64,000 bases of DNA from Blastopirellula marina (GTDB lineage Bacteria; Planctomycetota; Planctomycetia; Pirellulales; Pirellulaceae): assembly GCF_002967765.1 (NCBI RefSeq), contig NZ_PUHY01000015.1, positions 310,001 to 374,000 on the forward strand, written 5' to 3'. The notes beneath the pieces were generated by a model. That model did not search any database and was not told the origin of the DNA. It worked only from the letters and a program-made list of their open reading frames with translations. Positions 27,478 through 35,729 of this stretch are shown here, one piece after another. Both the position numbers and the translations under genes were made by a program. Each line of letters opens with the position of its first letter. Position 1 is the stretch's first letter.

Positions 27478-28011
27478 ATGGCTACGGTTCCATTGACTAT
27501 GGACCACGCGGTTATTCCGTTTGCGCCTTCCGAGATGGGCAAAAAGTCCCCTCGTAGGCTGCATCGCATTCGCGAACTACGTAAACAACAGGGAGTTTCC
27601 CTTCGAACGGCATCTCGGAAGCTAGGCATGCCTGCTTCCCAGGTTCGCGAAGAGGAAAAGCCCGACACTGATCTACTGGTCTCCGAGCTTCTGCAATGGG
27701 CTGAGATCTTAGATGTTCCGATCGCAGATCTTCTGGAAGAGCCACAGAACAACCTTTCATCCCCGATTCGTGAACGTGCCAAGTTGGTACGGATCATGAA
27801 AACGGTGAAAGCGATTTCTGAGCGAACGCAGGAACCGAACATCGGAATTTTGTCGGAAGTGCTTGTCGATCAGTTGATTGATCTGATGCCGGAACTGGCG
27901 GAAATCAATGCTTGGAATAACGTAGGCCAGCGTCGCTCGCTGAACGACTTAGGCCAAATCGCTGAGCGTAGTATCGCCTGCGATTCGATTATCAATGCAA
28001 TGCGAGACTAA
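27478..28011 (+). CDS. HTH (XRE-like) transcriptional regulator candidate
   Basis: A 177-residue protein. Residues about 25-80 form a helix-turn-helix of the XRE type (RRLHRIRELRKQQGVSLRTASRKLGMPASQVREEE), followed by LLQWAEILDVPIADLLEEP, the usual helices 4-5. The rest (about 85-177) is a helical partner domain without recognised motifs. The ribosome site GGAGG at about 27465, spaced seven bases from ATG 27478, makes the start secure. The nested palindrome at 27134-27171 upstream could be its own operator (inference). It ends at a strong terminator at 28056-28093 and is transcribed alone. Confidence 0.8.
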   Translation: MATVPLTMDHAVIPFAPSEMGKKSPRRLHRIRELRKQQGVSLRTASRKLGMPASQVREEEKPDTDLLVSELLQWAEILDVPIADLLEEPQNNLSSPIRERAKLVRIMKTVKAISERTQEPNIGILSEVLVDQLIDLMPELAEINAWNNVGQRRSLNDLGQIAERSIACDSIINAMRD

Positions 28012-28055
28012 CCTCTCCGCGTCACAGCGCTTTCGTCCCGAACACCCCCAAATGC

Positions 28056-28093
28056 CCCAGGTTCGACTTGCTCGAGTCTGGGTCATTTTTTTT
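28056..28093 (+). terminator. Rho-independent terminator of the HTH gene
   Basis: An 11-bp stem with two G-U pairs, 28056-28066 against 28072-28082, and a 5-nt loop. It is followed by eight T residues at 28086-28093. It lies 45 bp after the stop. Confidence 0.8.
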
Positions 28094-28131
28094 GAACGTC
28101 AGAAGATTAGGTTCCGCCAAGTGGCACGGAC

Positions 28132-29016
28132 TTAGACCAAGTCCTTAAGGTGGAAATGAAACTTGCCAAGTTTTCCGCCATAGTTGCCAGCACCGATTGC
28201 CAGAACACCTTCTAACGCGGCCGCGTTCATCGTGGCTTTCATTCCTGCGGCCACTGCCTGTTCGCTGGTTCCGTCCAGCACGATTTCGAGAACGCAGTTC
28301 GCTCCTTCGACAACCTGCGATTCGACTCGGCCACGCAGTGTGGGGCAATTGCTATCGGAAGTAGAGGCCATGAGCCCCTTGTATTTCGATCCCACTTTAC
28401 TCCCACTTCGGGCAACGCCTCCTGGGAAAGGCGCGATGATGTCGGCCATGGGAGCCAAAGCTTCTATGGCCTGTCGAGCGGCTGTGAGCGCGGTGGGTTG
28501 ATCGATCGCTTGGAAAATGATGTTCCCGCCGGCGACTCCCTTTTCAATACCTACGGATTCGACGCACAAGAACTCACCATCCATGACAGGAATTCGCCAG
28601 TACCTGGTTCCTCCGACGACCTTACTCTTTTGGAAGCCGTCGCCAAAATATCGCAATGTTTTTCCAAGTGGGCAGCGCTTTTCTGCTTCTGGAAGGCCAT
28701 CGAATACGGCGGTCGAGGCGCAGGTCATCACGCACTGGCCAACCCGTTTCGAGATCGCTTTGGAGAGAGCGTCACCTGAAAAACCAAATGCCAAGACGGC
28801 GGCACCAGGGCGTCCATCGGGAGTTTCTTCGGTCGTTAAAAGGCGTTCGACGCCCACTTCGGCGTCACATGCGATCACACTACTGCCGTAGCCGCAAACC
28901 TCGTTGGTCGCTGCTGAAAGCCAATGCTCGTCGAAGGCGGTGATGATAAGACGCGTGTAGACCATCCCGAAGGCTTCGGCAAAGGTATCGACGATTTGAG
29001 TATTACCAATCTGCAC
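28132..29016 (-). CDS. ftr: Formylmethanofuran:tetrahydromethanopterin formyltransferase (Ftr/FhcD)
   Basis: A 294-residue enzyme of one-carbon metabolism that moves a formyl group between methanofuran and tetrahydromethanopterin. Family blocks are seen: [15 protein letters not shown] at the N-terminus, [14 protein letters not shown] near 64, [13 protein letters not shown] near 90, [15 protein letters not shown] near 196, and [19 protein letters not shown] at the end. The length is canonical. In planctomycetes and methylotrophs this pathway detoxifies formaldehyde or runs reverse methanogenesis-type C1 steps (established for related genomes). No other C1 gene (fhcABC, mch, mtdB) is in this window, so the gene is an orphan here. 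The GTG start is 29016. It is divergent from the PPO gene. Confidence 0.95.
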   Translation of the reverse strand: MQIGNTQIVDTFAEAFGMVYTRLIITAFDEHWLSAATNEVCGYGSSVIACDAEVGVERLLTTEETPDGRPGAAVLAFGFSGDALSKAISKRVGQCVMTCASTAVFDGLPEAEKRCPLGKTLRYFGDGFQKSKVVGGTRYWRIPVMDGEFLCVESVGIEKGVAGGNIIFQAIDQPTALTAARQAIEALAPMADIIAPFPGGVARSGSKVGSKYKGLMASTSDSNCPTLRGRVESQVVEGANCVLEIVLDGTSEQAVAAGMKATMNAAALEGVLAIGAGNYGGKLGKFHFHLKDLV

Positions 29017-29194
29017 AACGTCTTCCGTCGGAATAAGCCCTAGTTATTTAGGGGAGGCCCTGATGCCATATCTTCCCCCGCGTTCCCCCTTCTGCCAACC
29101 CCGCCCAACGGACGCTTGGGTAACCAATCGAAGCATCACGTTCTACAATAGGGAAACCCTTCGAAACGCGAACTCCTATGAAAACAGGCCAGCC

Positions 29195-30637
29195 ATGACC
29201 CAACCATCCTCAAATTCACGTCGAGTTGCAGTGATTGGAGGGGGGATTTCCGGACTTGCCGCCGCGCATCGCTTGAACGAACTTGAACCCCGCTGCGAGA
29301 TTCATCTCTTCGAGGCAGATCAGAAATTGGGGGGCGTGCTGCAGACAACGCACACTTCGGATGGCTATTTGTTGGAACATAGCGCCGACAACTTCATCAC
29401 CAACATTCCCTACGCTTTAGATCTGTGTAAGCGGTTAGGGATGGAGGCAGATCTGTTGCCTACCAATGAGTCCTTGCGCAAGGCTTATGTGCTACGGAAA
29501 GGAAATCTTTATCCAGTGCCTGAAGGGTTTGTCTTGATGGCCCCCAGCCAAATGTGGTCGGTCGTCACGACGCCCATTCTCTCTTGGGCTGGAAAGTTAC
29601 GTTTGGCTCAGGAGTATTTTGTCAAAAGGAGGGATAGCCCTGCCGACGAAAGTTTGCAATCGTTTGTCACGAGACGTCTGGGCCAGGAAGTCTACGATCG
29701 TTTAGTTCAACCACTGATTGGCGGCATTTACACCGCCGATCCTCAAAAACTTAGCGTTCAAGCAACGCTTCAACAGTTCGTGAAGATGGAACGTGAGCAC
29801 GGCAGCCTGATAAAAGGAATGCGGAAGCGTTCTCAAACCAGCGGTGAGGGAAAAGAGAGCGGTGCACGCTATTCGATGTTCGTCGCTCCCCGGAAGGGTA
29901 TGGCCGAGTTGATCAGCAAGCTGCGAGAGAGCCTGGCAGAGCAAACGATTCATCTTGGGGCGAAGATCAACGGAATTCAGCTAGGAGAACATGGTTGGCT
30001 TGTTCAGCATGATGGGGAAGAGCAATGCTTCGATGCCGTGATTGTTGCGCTACCCGCTCCACAGGCTGCCGAAGTATTATCGCCGCATGATAACCTAGCC
30101 AAGTTCCTACGTCAGATTCCGTATGCTGGGTGCAGCGTCGCGATTGTGACCGTCGATCAATCGCAGATTCGCAAACCGGTTGAAGGATTTGGCTTTGTAG
30201 TACCTGAGATCGAAAACCGGAAGATCTTGGCGGTGAGCTTCTCAAGTGCCAAGTACGCTGGTCGAGCGCCGAAGGGTAAGGTGATCATGCGGGTTTTCGT
30301 CGGCGGTGCCTGCCATCCAGAACTGGCTGACCTCAACGATGACGAGATGCGTTCCATTGTCCAGAGCGAACTGGAGGAACTGATCGGGCTCGAGGGGGAG
30401 CCAGAGAACTTCATGGTGACCCGCTGGAATGGCAAGATGCCGCAGTATCACCTCGGTCATCTCGATCGCGTCGCTGCGCTTGAGGAGGAAACGTCTAAGC
30501 TGCCAGGCTTGGAGTTAGCCGGCAACGCTTATCGAGGAGTTGGGGTTCCACAATGTATTCAGAGCGGGGAAGCAGCTGCATCGCGCGTTATTGAATACCT
30601 CAAACAGTCCACGCCGACCTACACTGAGACCAATTGA
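29195..30637 (+). CDS. hemY: Protoporphyrinogen IX oxidase (HemY/PPOX type)
   Basis: A 480-residue FAD enzyme that oxidises protoporphyrinogen IX to protoporphyrin IX, the step before iron insertion in heme synthesis. The dinucleotide site VAVIGGGISGLAAAHRL is near residue 10, with the adjacent ELEPRCEIHLFEAD. The PPOX-typical RRLGQEVYDRLVQPLIGGIYTADPQKLSVQATLQQF lies at about 168-203. The C-terminal FAD-binding motif PGLELAGNAYRGVGVPQCIQSGEAAA follows near 440. The start is ATG 29195 (MTQPSSNSRRV); the upstream in-frame extension from 29063 is Pro/Arg-rich and unlikely. It overlaps the 3' end of the minus-strand gene by 19 bp. Confidence 0.93.
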   Translation: MTQPSSNSRRVAVIGGGISGLAAAHRLNELEPRCEIHLFEADQKLGGVLQTTHTSDGYLLEHSADNFITNIPYALDLCKRLGMEADLLPTNESLRKAYVLRKGNLYPVPEGFVLMAPSQMWSVVTTPILSWAGKLRLAQEYFVKRRDSPADESLQSFVTRRLGQEVYDRLVQPLIGGIYTADPQKLSVQATLQQFVKMEREHGSLIKGMRKRSQTSGEGKESGARYSMFVAPRKGMAELISKLRESLAEQTIHLGAKINGIQLGEHGWLVQHDGEEQCFDAVIVALPAPQAAEVLSPHDNLAKFLRQIPYAGCSVAIVTVDQSQIRKPVEGFGFVVPEIENRKILAVSFSSAKYAGRAPKGKVIMRVFVGGACHPELADLNDDEMRSIVQSELEELIGLEGEPENFMVTRWNGKMPQYHLGHLDRVAALEEETSKLPGLELAGNAYRGVGVPQCIQSGEAAASRVIEYLKQSTPTYTETN

Positions 30638-31206
30638 TAATTGGCTGCCTCGCCACCAACGTAGGTAACGTTCAGCGAGGAGCGTTTTTGTTGATCGTGC
30701 GAAAGCTCTGCAACAGCAGCTTGCGGGTCTTCATTGTAAGCTTGAGCAAATCGAGCCTGATCGCCGGCCGCTTTTAATGCGGATGTCTGAGCGGCAATGC
30801 TGGAAAGCAACGTCGATGCCTCCTGGGACTTCTGCAGGAGAGCATTCACTTGTTGAGCGAAGGGATCATCCGGATCGGACTGCAAGCTTCCATCTGGATT
30901 GAATTGCAGTTGATAAGACTCTGGCAAGTCGATTCCAGCACTGTGGGCCGAGCGACGCAGGACGTCTTCGAACTGCGACAGTAAGCGTTTCAGCTCATCA
31001 CGAATATCCTCGGACTGATCGTTAAGTTGCCCGTTAGCTGCCAGGAACGATTCGACAGCCTGACTGCTCTCTGAGGATTTGGTAGCCGAGTTTTCCTCGG
31101 TGTCACTCTGCAAGAACGAAAAGAAGTTCTCGGCGGTGGACTGGATAGTCCCGGCCGCCAGCGATGCGGCTCCGATTCCGATCGGTAGTGCTGCTGCGAT
31201 ATTCAT
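30619..31206 (-). CDS. Hypothetical helical protein, 3'-overlapping hemY
   Basis: A 195-residue protein. A short hydrophobic N-terminus (about 4-22) lacks a clear cleavage signal. The rest is helical and rich in Ser/Gln/Ala, with a DQSEDIRDELKRLLSQFEDVLR-type amphipathic region. Its closing part, SSLNVTYVGGEAANYQLVSV, is beta-like. This resembles rod/hook-associated secreted proteins only in composition; no family is assigned. ATG 31206 is the first start. It converges with and overlaps the end of hemY by 19 bp, which may couple their termination. Function unknown. Confidence 0.6.
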   Translation of the reverse strand: MNIAAALPIGIGAASLAAGTIQSTAENFFSFLQSDTEENSATKSSESSQAVESFLAANGQLNDQSEDIRDELKRLLSQFEDVLRRSAHSAGIDLPESYQLQFNPDGSLQSDPDDPFAQQVNALLQKSQEASTLLSSIAAQTSALKAAGDQARFAQAYNEDPQAAVAELSHDQQKRSSLNVTYVGGEAANYQLVSV

Positions 31207-31690
31207 ACGCGAGCTTTCTTATTCCAAGTGACATGAAACTGTATTCCAAGTTATCGTCTGACCGAATTGCACGACTTTAACGATTCGGTCGACTTTGCGG
31301 GCAAGCGGCGACCGCAAGATGAGCAGCTTGATGTAGTGCGACTCGAAGTTACTTGATGAGCAAAGAAGTGCTGCCAAGAAAGAGAAAAAGTTCCCATTAC
31401 CTACGATTGAAACGCAACCATGTACCAGCCTGATATCAGCTCGATACCCTGCCCCAGGAGGTACACCTATAGGTAATGGGAACCAATTCTACATTCGTTT
31501 TAAGTTCGCCGCACATCTAGTGCGATCGAACCGCGGTCTCAGTTTCTCGACCGCGCAAGAGTCGATTCGACAATAGGTTATATCGAGCAGAATAGCGGTC
31601 TGCTTGAGCGTGGTCAAGGAAAAAATGCCGCAAATGGGTATTAATGCGCTATCCCTCTCCGTTGTATCACTCTACGAAGGGGGAGATTGA
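31207..31690. other. Gene-free 484-bp stretch with a long hairpin
   Basis: No gene. It contains the inverted repeat annotated at 31391-31482 and otherwise AT-moderate sequence. Promoters for the minus-strand gene at 30619 should lie here. Confidence 0.5.
31391..31482. repeat. 92-nt hairpin with two nested stems
   Basis: The outer stem is a perfect 12-bp pair, TTCCCATTACCT (31391-31402) and AGGTAATGGGAA (31471-31482). An inner TGTACC/GGTACA pair (about 31421-31426 and 31459-31464) continues the fold. No T run follows, so it is not an intrinsic terminator. A small RNA, leader or site-specific element is possible. Confidence 0.6.
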
Positions 31691-32827
31691 TCACGCTGCG
31701 GCCAACCGCGCCTCATCTCGGAGGGTGCTTGGGAGGTTAAGAACTTCCCGGTAGAGATCAACATATTGCCGCGCAGCATTGCGCCAACAGAATCGGGCGG
31801 CAGATTGCTTCAGTTGATCGGCATAATTAGGGACCTGCTGAAAGGTCTCCATGCCTTGCTGATAGACATCCAACATGTGCTCGGCCGAGAAGTCATCCCA
31901 GTAGAACGCCTTTTTACCGCCTACTTCCGGTAAGCTGGTGCGACGTGCCAGGAAAACTGGTTTGCCGACCGTCATTGCTTCGATTGGGGGTAGGCCAAAA
32001 CCCTCGGTAAGCGATGGGAAGACGAATGATTCACAGTTCTCATAAAGCCACTGTCGTTGCTCGTCGCTGACCGGACCTGGCAGAATCACGCGATCAGCCA
32101 CGCCCAAATGCGCTGCAGTTCGCAAGATTTCGATGGCATAGTCCGAGTCATTCTGGCCAGCGACAATCAGATTTCGGCCAGGTAAGTTTCGTAGGAGGTC
32201 CAAGAGTACGTGGAAATTCTTCTTGCGGTCGATGATCCCGATCGAGAAGAGGAACGGTCGATCTTCACTGAGCCAAGTTGGTCGTTCGGCAGGAATCTGC
32301 GAGGTTTCAGGGCGACCGTTGTAAATCACGCGAAGCGGGCGGTTGCCCAAATCAAAGTGTTGCTGTACTTCTTCGGCGACAAAACGCGAGATTACGGTGA
32401 CTGCGTCAGCCCTGGCAATGAGACGAGCAATGCGTCGATGTTCGCGAACGATCTTCTTGCCATTTTTCTCGCGTAGGTAATTTAGGTCGTGAATCGTGAG
32501 AACGACCTTGGTCTTGGAATTAAGCGGAAGGTAGCGAGCTTGTTGATGCGTGGCATGCCAAAGGGCTGTGTCAGGCGGGGTGATCATTTGCGTCCAGCGG
32601 TACCAACGCTGAAACATTTCTTTTCGCCATGCTTTGGCAAGCAAGGTATCTTGCGTCTCGAAATCATGCTCCTGCGCCGCAGCGACCAGCGGGACTGGTT
32701 CCAGTCCGCGAGCGGTCATTTCGGTCGTCAGCGCCCGTCCAAGATGGTAGGCAAACTGCCCCAGTCCGGAACAGCGGTTCCGTGACTTTTCCAAATCGAG
32801 AACGACACGTATGGGTGAATGGTGCAT
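31691..32827 (-). CDS. Family-4 glycosyltransferase (GT-B)
   Basis: A 378-residue GT-B enzyme (start ATG 32827, MHHSPIRVVL). The N-terminal acceptor domain begins with VVLDLEKSRNRCSGLGQFAYHLGRAL. The C-terminal nucleotide-sugar domain has LFSIGIIDRKKNFHVLLDLL near 205 and the EX7E-type motif FPSLTEGFGLPPIEAMTVGKP near 290. It transfers a sugar from a nucleotide donor to a lipid or polymer acceptor at the cytoplasmic face. Donor and acceptor are unknown. An in-frame TTG at 32896 gives an atypical extension. No other polysaccharide gene lies beside it, so its pathway context is open. Confidence 0.9.
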   Translation of the reverse strand: MHHSPIRVVLDLEKSRNRCSGLGQFAYHLGRALTTEMTARGLEPVPLVAAAQEHDFETQDTLLAKAWRKEMFQRWYRWTQMITPPDTALWHATHQQARYLPLNSKTKVVLTIHDLNYLREKNGKKIVREHRRIARLIARADAVTVISRFVAEEVQQHFDLGNRPLRVIYNGRPETSQIPAERPTWLSEDRPFLFSIGIIDRKKNFHVLLDLLRNLPGRNLIVAGQNDSDYAIEILRTAAHLGVADRVILPGPVSDEQRQWLYENCESFVFPSLTEGFGLPPIEAMTVGKPVFLARRTSLPEVGGKKAFYWDDFSAEHMLDVYQQGMETFQQVPNYADQLKQSAARFCWRNAARQYVDLYREVLNLPSTLRDEARLAAA

Positions 32828-33191
32828 GAAGTTTGTTGTCGGAAACTTCCCCTGGGAAAAGCGATCTCCACCTGGGCAGCGTTGGTGCGACTTCAACTCT
32901 GCTAAGCGGGCGGGGCGAATTATCGCCTATCCATCCAGCCTATGCAGGGCCCAGAGATTACCCGTTTCATCGTCCGGGGGGAATACGAATCTAAACGATT
33001 GATTTGCCTAGTTTCCATTTGCTAGCATCCCGGTTCGAGTCACAATCGTTATAAGAAGTTAACAATGCCAGCACTGCGAGCGTCTAAGACGCTTGGTTCT
33101 GCCGTTCAAATAGGGCAGAATAGGCGTTTTCAGCGATGCCTTTCATCCTCGTCCTTCTCGTCCTACGCCCCACATTGAGGAAGCCACCCCT
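32828..33191. other. Divergent intergenic region before xylB
   Basis: 364 bp between the minus-strand glycosyltransferase and plus-strand xylB; it should carry both promoters. No repeat or RNA-like structure is recognised. Confidence 0.5.
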
Positions 33192-34718
33192 GTGAATATC
33201 TATCTGGGAATCGATATTGGTACGTCCGGAACCAAAACCATTGCCATGGCGGAGGATGGCAGCATACTGGCGGAATCGTCTGCTAGCTATCCGGCTTCGC
33301 ATCCGAAGCCTCTCTGGAGCGAGCAAGATCCTGAATTGTGGTGGAAAGCAACGGTCAAAACCGTTCGGGCCGTGGTAAAGGCCGCCAAGGCCAAGCCGGA
33401 AGATGTCAAGGCGATCGGTCTTTCGGGACAGATGCATGGCTCGGTCTTTCTCGATAAGGACGACCAGGTCATTCGGCCTGCGCTGCTGTGGAACGATCAA
33501 CGCACGGCAGCCGAATGTGCCGAGATTGAGTCTCGGGCCGGCGGCCGTAAGAATTTGATCAAAATGGTAGCCAATCCAGCGCTCACTGGATTTACTGCCC
33601 CGAAGATTTTGTGGCTGCGCAACAACGAACCGAAGAACTTTGATCGCTTGGCGAAAGTGCTCTTGCCGAAGGACGACGTGCGTCGTCGTCTGACTGGCGA
33701 GTATGCCACCGAAGTGAGCGATGCCAGTGGAATGTTGCTCTTGGATGTCGCCAATCGGAATTGGTCGACCAAGCTGCTTTCGAAACTCGAACTCGATCCA
33801 AGCCTGCTCGGCACCGTCTACGAATCGGAGGACGTCACCGGTACCCTCACTAAGCAAGCGGCCAAACAGTTGGGACTGACGACTGACTGCGTAGTTGTTG
33901 GTGGAGCAGGGGACTGCGCTGCCAACGCACTGGGAAATGGGGTTGTGAAGAAAGGAATCTTGGCGAGTTCGCTGGGAACCTCCGGCGTGATGTTCGTGCA
34001 CAGCGATGAAATGGCCGCTGATCCAGAAGGTCGCTTGCATACGTTCTGTCATGCCGTACGTGGCAAATGGCACATGATGGGAGTCACGCTGTGTGCAGCG
34101 GGAACACTGGAATGGTTCGTGCAGAAGCTTTGCAGCGAAATGCGAGGACCACGTGGCAAGGTCGATCCTTACGCCACCCTAATGAAAGAAGCCGAGTCCG
34201 TCCCTTGTGGAAGTGAAGGATTGATGGTGCTGCCTTACCTGGCTGGCGAGCGAACTCCGCACGCCGATCCAGATGCTCGAGGCTGCTTTATTGGCATAAC
34301 GCTGAAGCACGAGCGAGCCCATGTGACACGTGCGATCATGGAAGGGGTGACCTATTCTCTTCGCGAAAGCCTGGAAGTGCTCGATCAAATGAGTATTCCT
34401 GTCCGTCAAGTTCGTGCTGGAGGAGGCGGCGCCAAAAGTCCGCTTTGGCGTCAAATGCAGGCCAACGTTTTCGGTAAGAAGGTCGTTACGTTGAATGCCG
34501 AACAAGGTCCTGCTTATGGGGTCGCCTTGTTGGCAGCGACTGGCGCCGGAGCGTATAAGAATATTCAGGAGGCCTGTGCGGCAACGATTCGCGAAGTGAG
34601 CGAAACGAAGCCAGATCGCGCCGCGAAGAAGTATTACGATAAGGCTTTCCTGGTTTACCAAGATCTATATCGAGCGTTGAAAGACGACTTCAAGAAGTTG
34701 GGGCGTCTGGACGACTAG
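33192..34718 (+). CDS. xylB: Xylulokinase (FGGY family)
   Basis: Phosphorylates D-xylulose to xylulose 5-phosphate, feeding the pentose phosphate pathway. The 508 residues have family layout: the ATP-binding YLGIDIGTSGTKTIAM at the N-terminus; LSGQMHGSVFLDKDDQVIRPALLWNDQRTA near 76-105, the sugar-binding region; and VVGGAGDCAANALGNG and GTSGVMF in the second half. The C-terminal Gly-rich RAGGGGAKSPLWRQMQANVFGKKV is the FGGY signature 2. The start is GTG 33192, directly before the family N-terminus. The next gene starts at 34745 and partly overlaps in candidate starts, so they are probably co-transcribed. No xylose isomerase or transporter is nearby. Confidence 0.9.
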   Translation: MNIYLGIDIGTSGTKTIAMAEDGSILAESSASYPASHPKPLWSEQDPELWWKATVKTVRAVVKAAKAKPEDVKAIGLSGQMHGSVFLDKDDQVIRPALLWNDQRTAAECAEIESRAGGRKNLIKMVANPALTGFTAPKILWLRNNEPKNFDRLAKVLLPKDDVRRRLTGEYATEVSDASGMLLLDVANRNWSTKLLSKLELDPSLLGTVYESEDVTGTLTKQAAKQLGLTTDCVVVGGAGDCAANALGNGVVKKGILASSLGTSGVMFVHSDEMAADPEGRLHTFCHAVRGKWHMMGVTLCAAGTLEWFVQKLCSEMRGPRGKVDPYATLMKEAESVPCGSEGLMVLPYLAGERTPHADPDARGCFIGITLKHERAHVTRAIMEGVTYSLRESLEVLDQMSIPVRQVRAGGGGAKSPLWRQMQANVFGKKVVTLNAEQGPAYGVALLAATGAGAYKNIQEACAATIREVSETKPDRAAKKYYDKAFLVYQDLYRALKDDFKKLGRLDD

Positions 34719-34744
34719 TGCCGAGTGCGGAAAGGGATGGCGAC

Positions 34745-35704
34745 ATGACGTGCCGTTTTTATCGCGAAGAAGAAGTGGCGGATGTGTTAGACATGGCCAC
34801 CACGATCGAAGTCGTCGACGAAAGCTTTCGCCAACTCGGCTCTGGTGGTGCCGACAACGTACCACGTCGCAGAGCTCGGGCACCAGGCTTCGTGCTGCAC
34901 GGGATGCACGCATCTGCCGAGTACCTGGGAACTGCCGGCTGGAAGATGTATTCGACGACGCGCATCGGCGCCAAATTTCATGTCGGAATCTATGATACGG
35001 ATTCAGGGCAGATGATTGCCCTGATCGAAGCCGATCGGCTTGGGCAATTGCGCACCGCTGCCTCCTCCGCCGTTGGTGCTCGGTATCTGGCCAAAAAGCC
35101 TGTTACGCAGGTGGGGGTGTTTGGCGCCGGTTGGCAAGCGGAAGGCCAGCTAACGGCGATGGCGACCGAGTTTCCTCTCGCGCAAGCCTACGTCTATTCT
35201 CGAGATGAAGAAAAACGCCAGGCGTTCGCCGAACGAATGTCGGAGAAACTTAAGCTCGAGGTTCTGCCGGTCCACGATCCGCGCGAAGCGGTTGAGGATT
35301 TGCCGCTGGTCATCACGGCGACAACCAGCAAGCATCCGGTGTTTGACGGCAACCTGTTGGCGGAAGGCGCGCTTGTCTGTGCCGTTGGAGCGAACTGGAA
35401 CTTCAAACGTGAGATCGATGTAATAACCGTGCGGCGCGCCGATAATTGGGTTTGCGATTCGATCGAAGCGTGTCGTGGTGAGGCTGGTGATTTCGTTCTC
35501 GCGGAAGAAGAAGGCTACCTCGATTGGACCAAGGCGGTCTCGTTGTCCGATGTGATGGCCGGAAATTCGATCGGTCGCAACAACCAAGACAGCATTGTCG
35601 TTTACAAAACGGTTGGGTTAGCGCTGCACGACGTGGCCCTGGGAACCAAGTTCTTGGAACTTGCAGGAAGCCAACCTGAAATCGGCGTCGATCTACCGTT
35701 TTGA
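34745..35704 (+). CDS. Ornithine cyclodeaminase/mu-crystallin family protein
   Basis: A 319-residue NAD(P)-dependent family member that acts on amino acids such as ornithine, alanine or lysine, or on imine ligands. Family blocks are present: RFYREEEVADVLDM at the N-terminus, KMYSTTRIGAKFHVGIYDTDSGQMIALIEADRLGQLRTAASSAVGARYLA (about 70-118), and the Rossmann motif GVFGAGWQAEGQ near 127. Start ATG 34745 is preferred, with GGAAAGGGATGGCG upstream; an overlapping GTG at 34718 shares the xylB stop. Active-site details needed to tell cyclodeaminase from dehydrogenase activity cannot be read safely. Adjacency to xylB does not explain the function. Confidence 0.88.
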   Translation: MTCRFYREEEVADVLDMATTIEVVDESFRQLGSGGADNVPRRRARAPGFVLHGMHASAEYLGTAGWKMYSTTRIGAKFHVGIYDTDSGQMIALIEADRLGQLRTAASSAVGARYLAKKPVTQVGVFGAGWQAEGQLTAMATEFPLAQAYVYSRDEEKRQAFAERMSEKLKLEVLPVHDPREAVEDLPLVITATTSKHPVFDGNLLAEGALVCAVGANWNFKREIDVITVRRADNWVCDSIEACRGEAGDFVLAEEEGYLDWTKAVSLSDVMAGNSIGRNNQDSIVVYKTVGLALHDVALGTKFLELAGSQPEIGVDLPF

Positions 35705-35729
35705 GGAGACTCCGAATCGACGTTTCATG

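Noticed and set aside
27195-27557. A 120-residue frame overlapping the HTH gene
   Set aside because: It overlaps a better gene with a strong ribosome site in another frame and lacks coding character.
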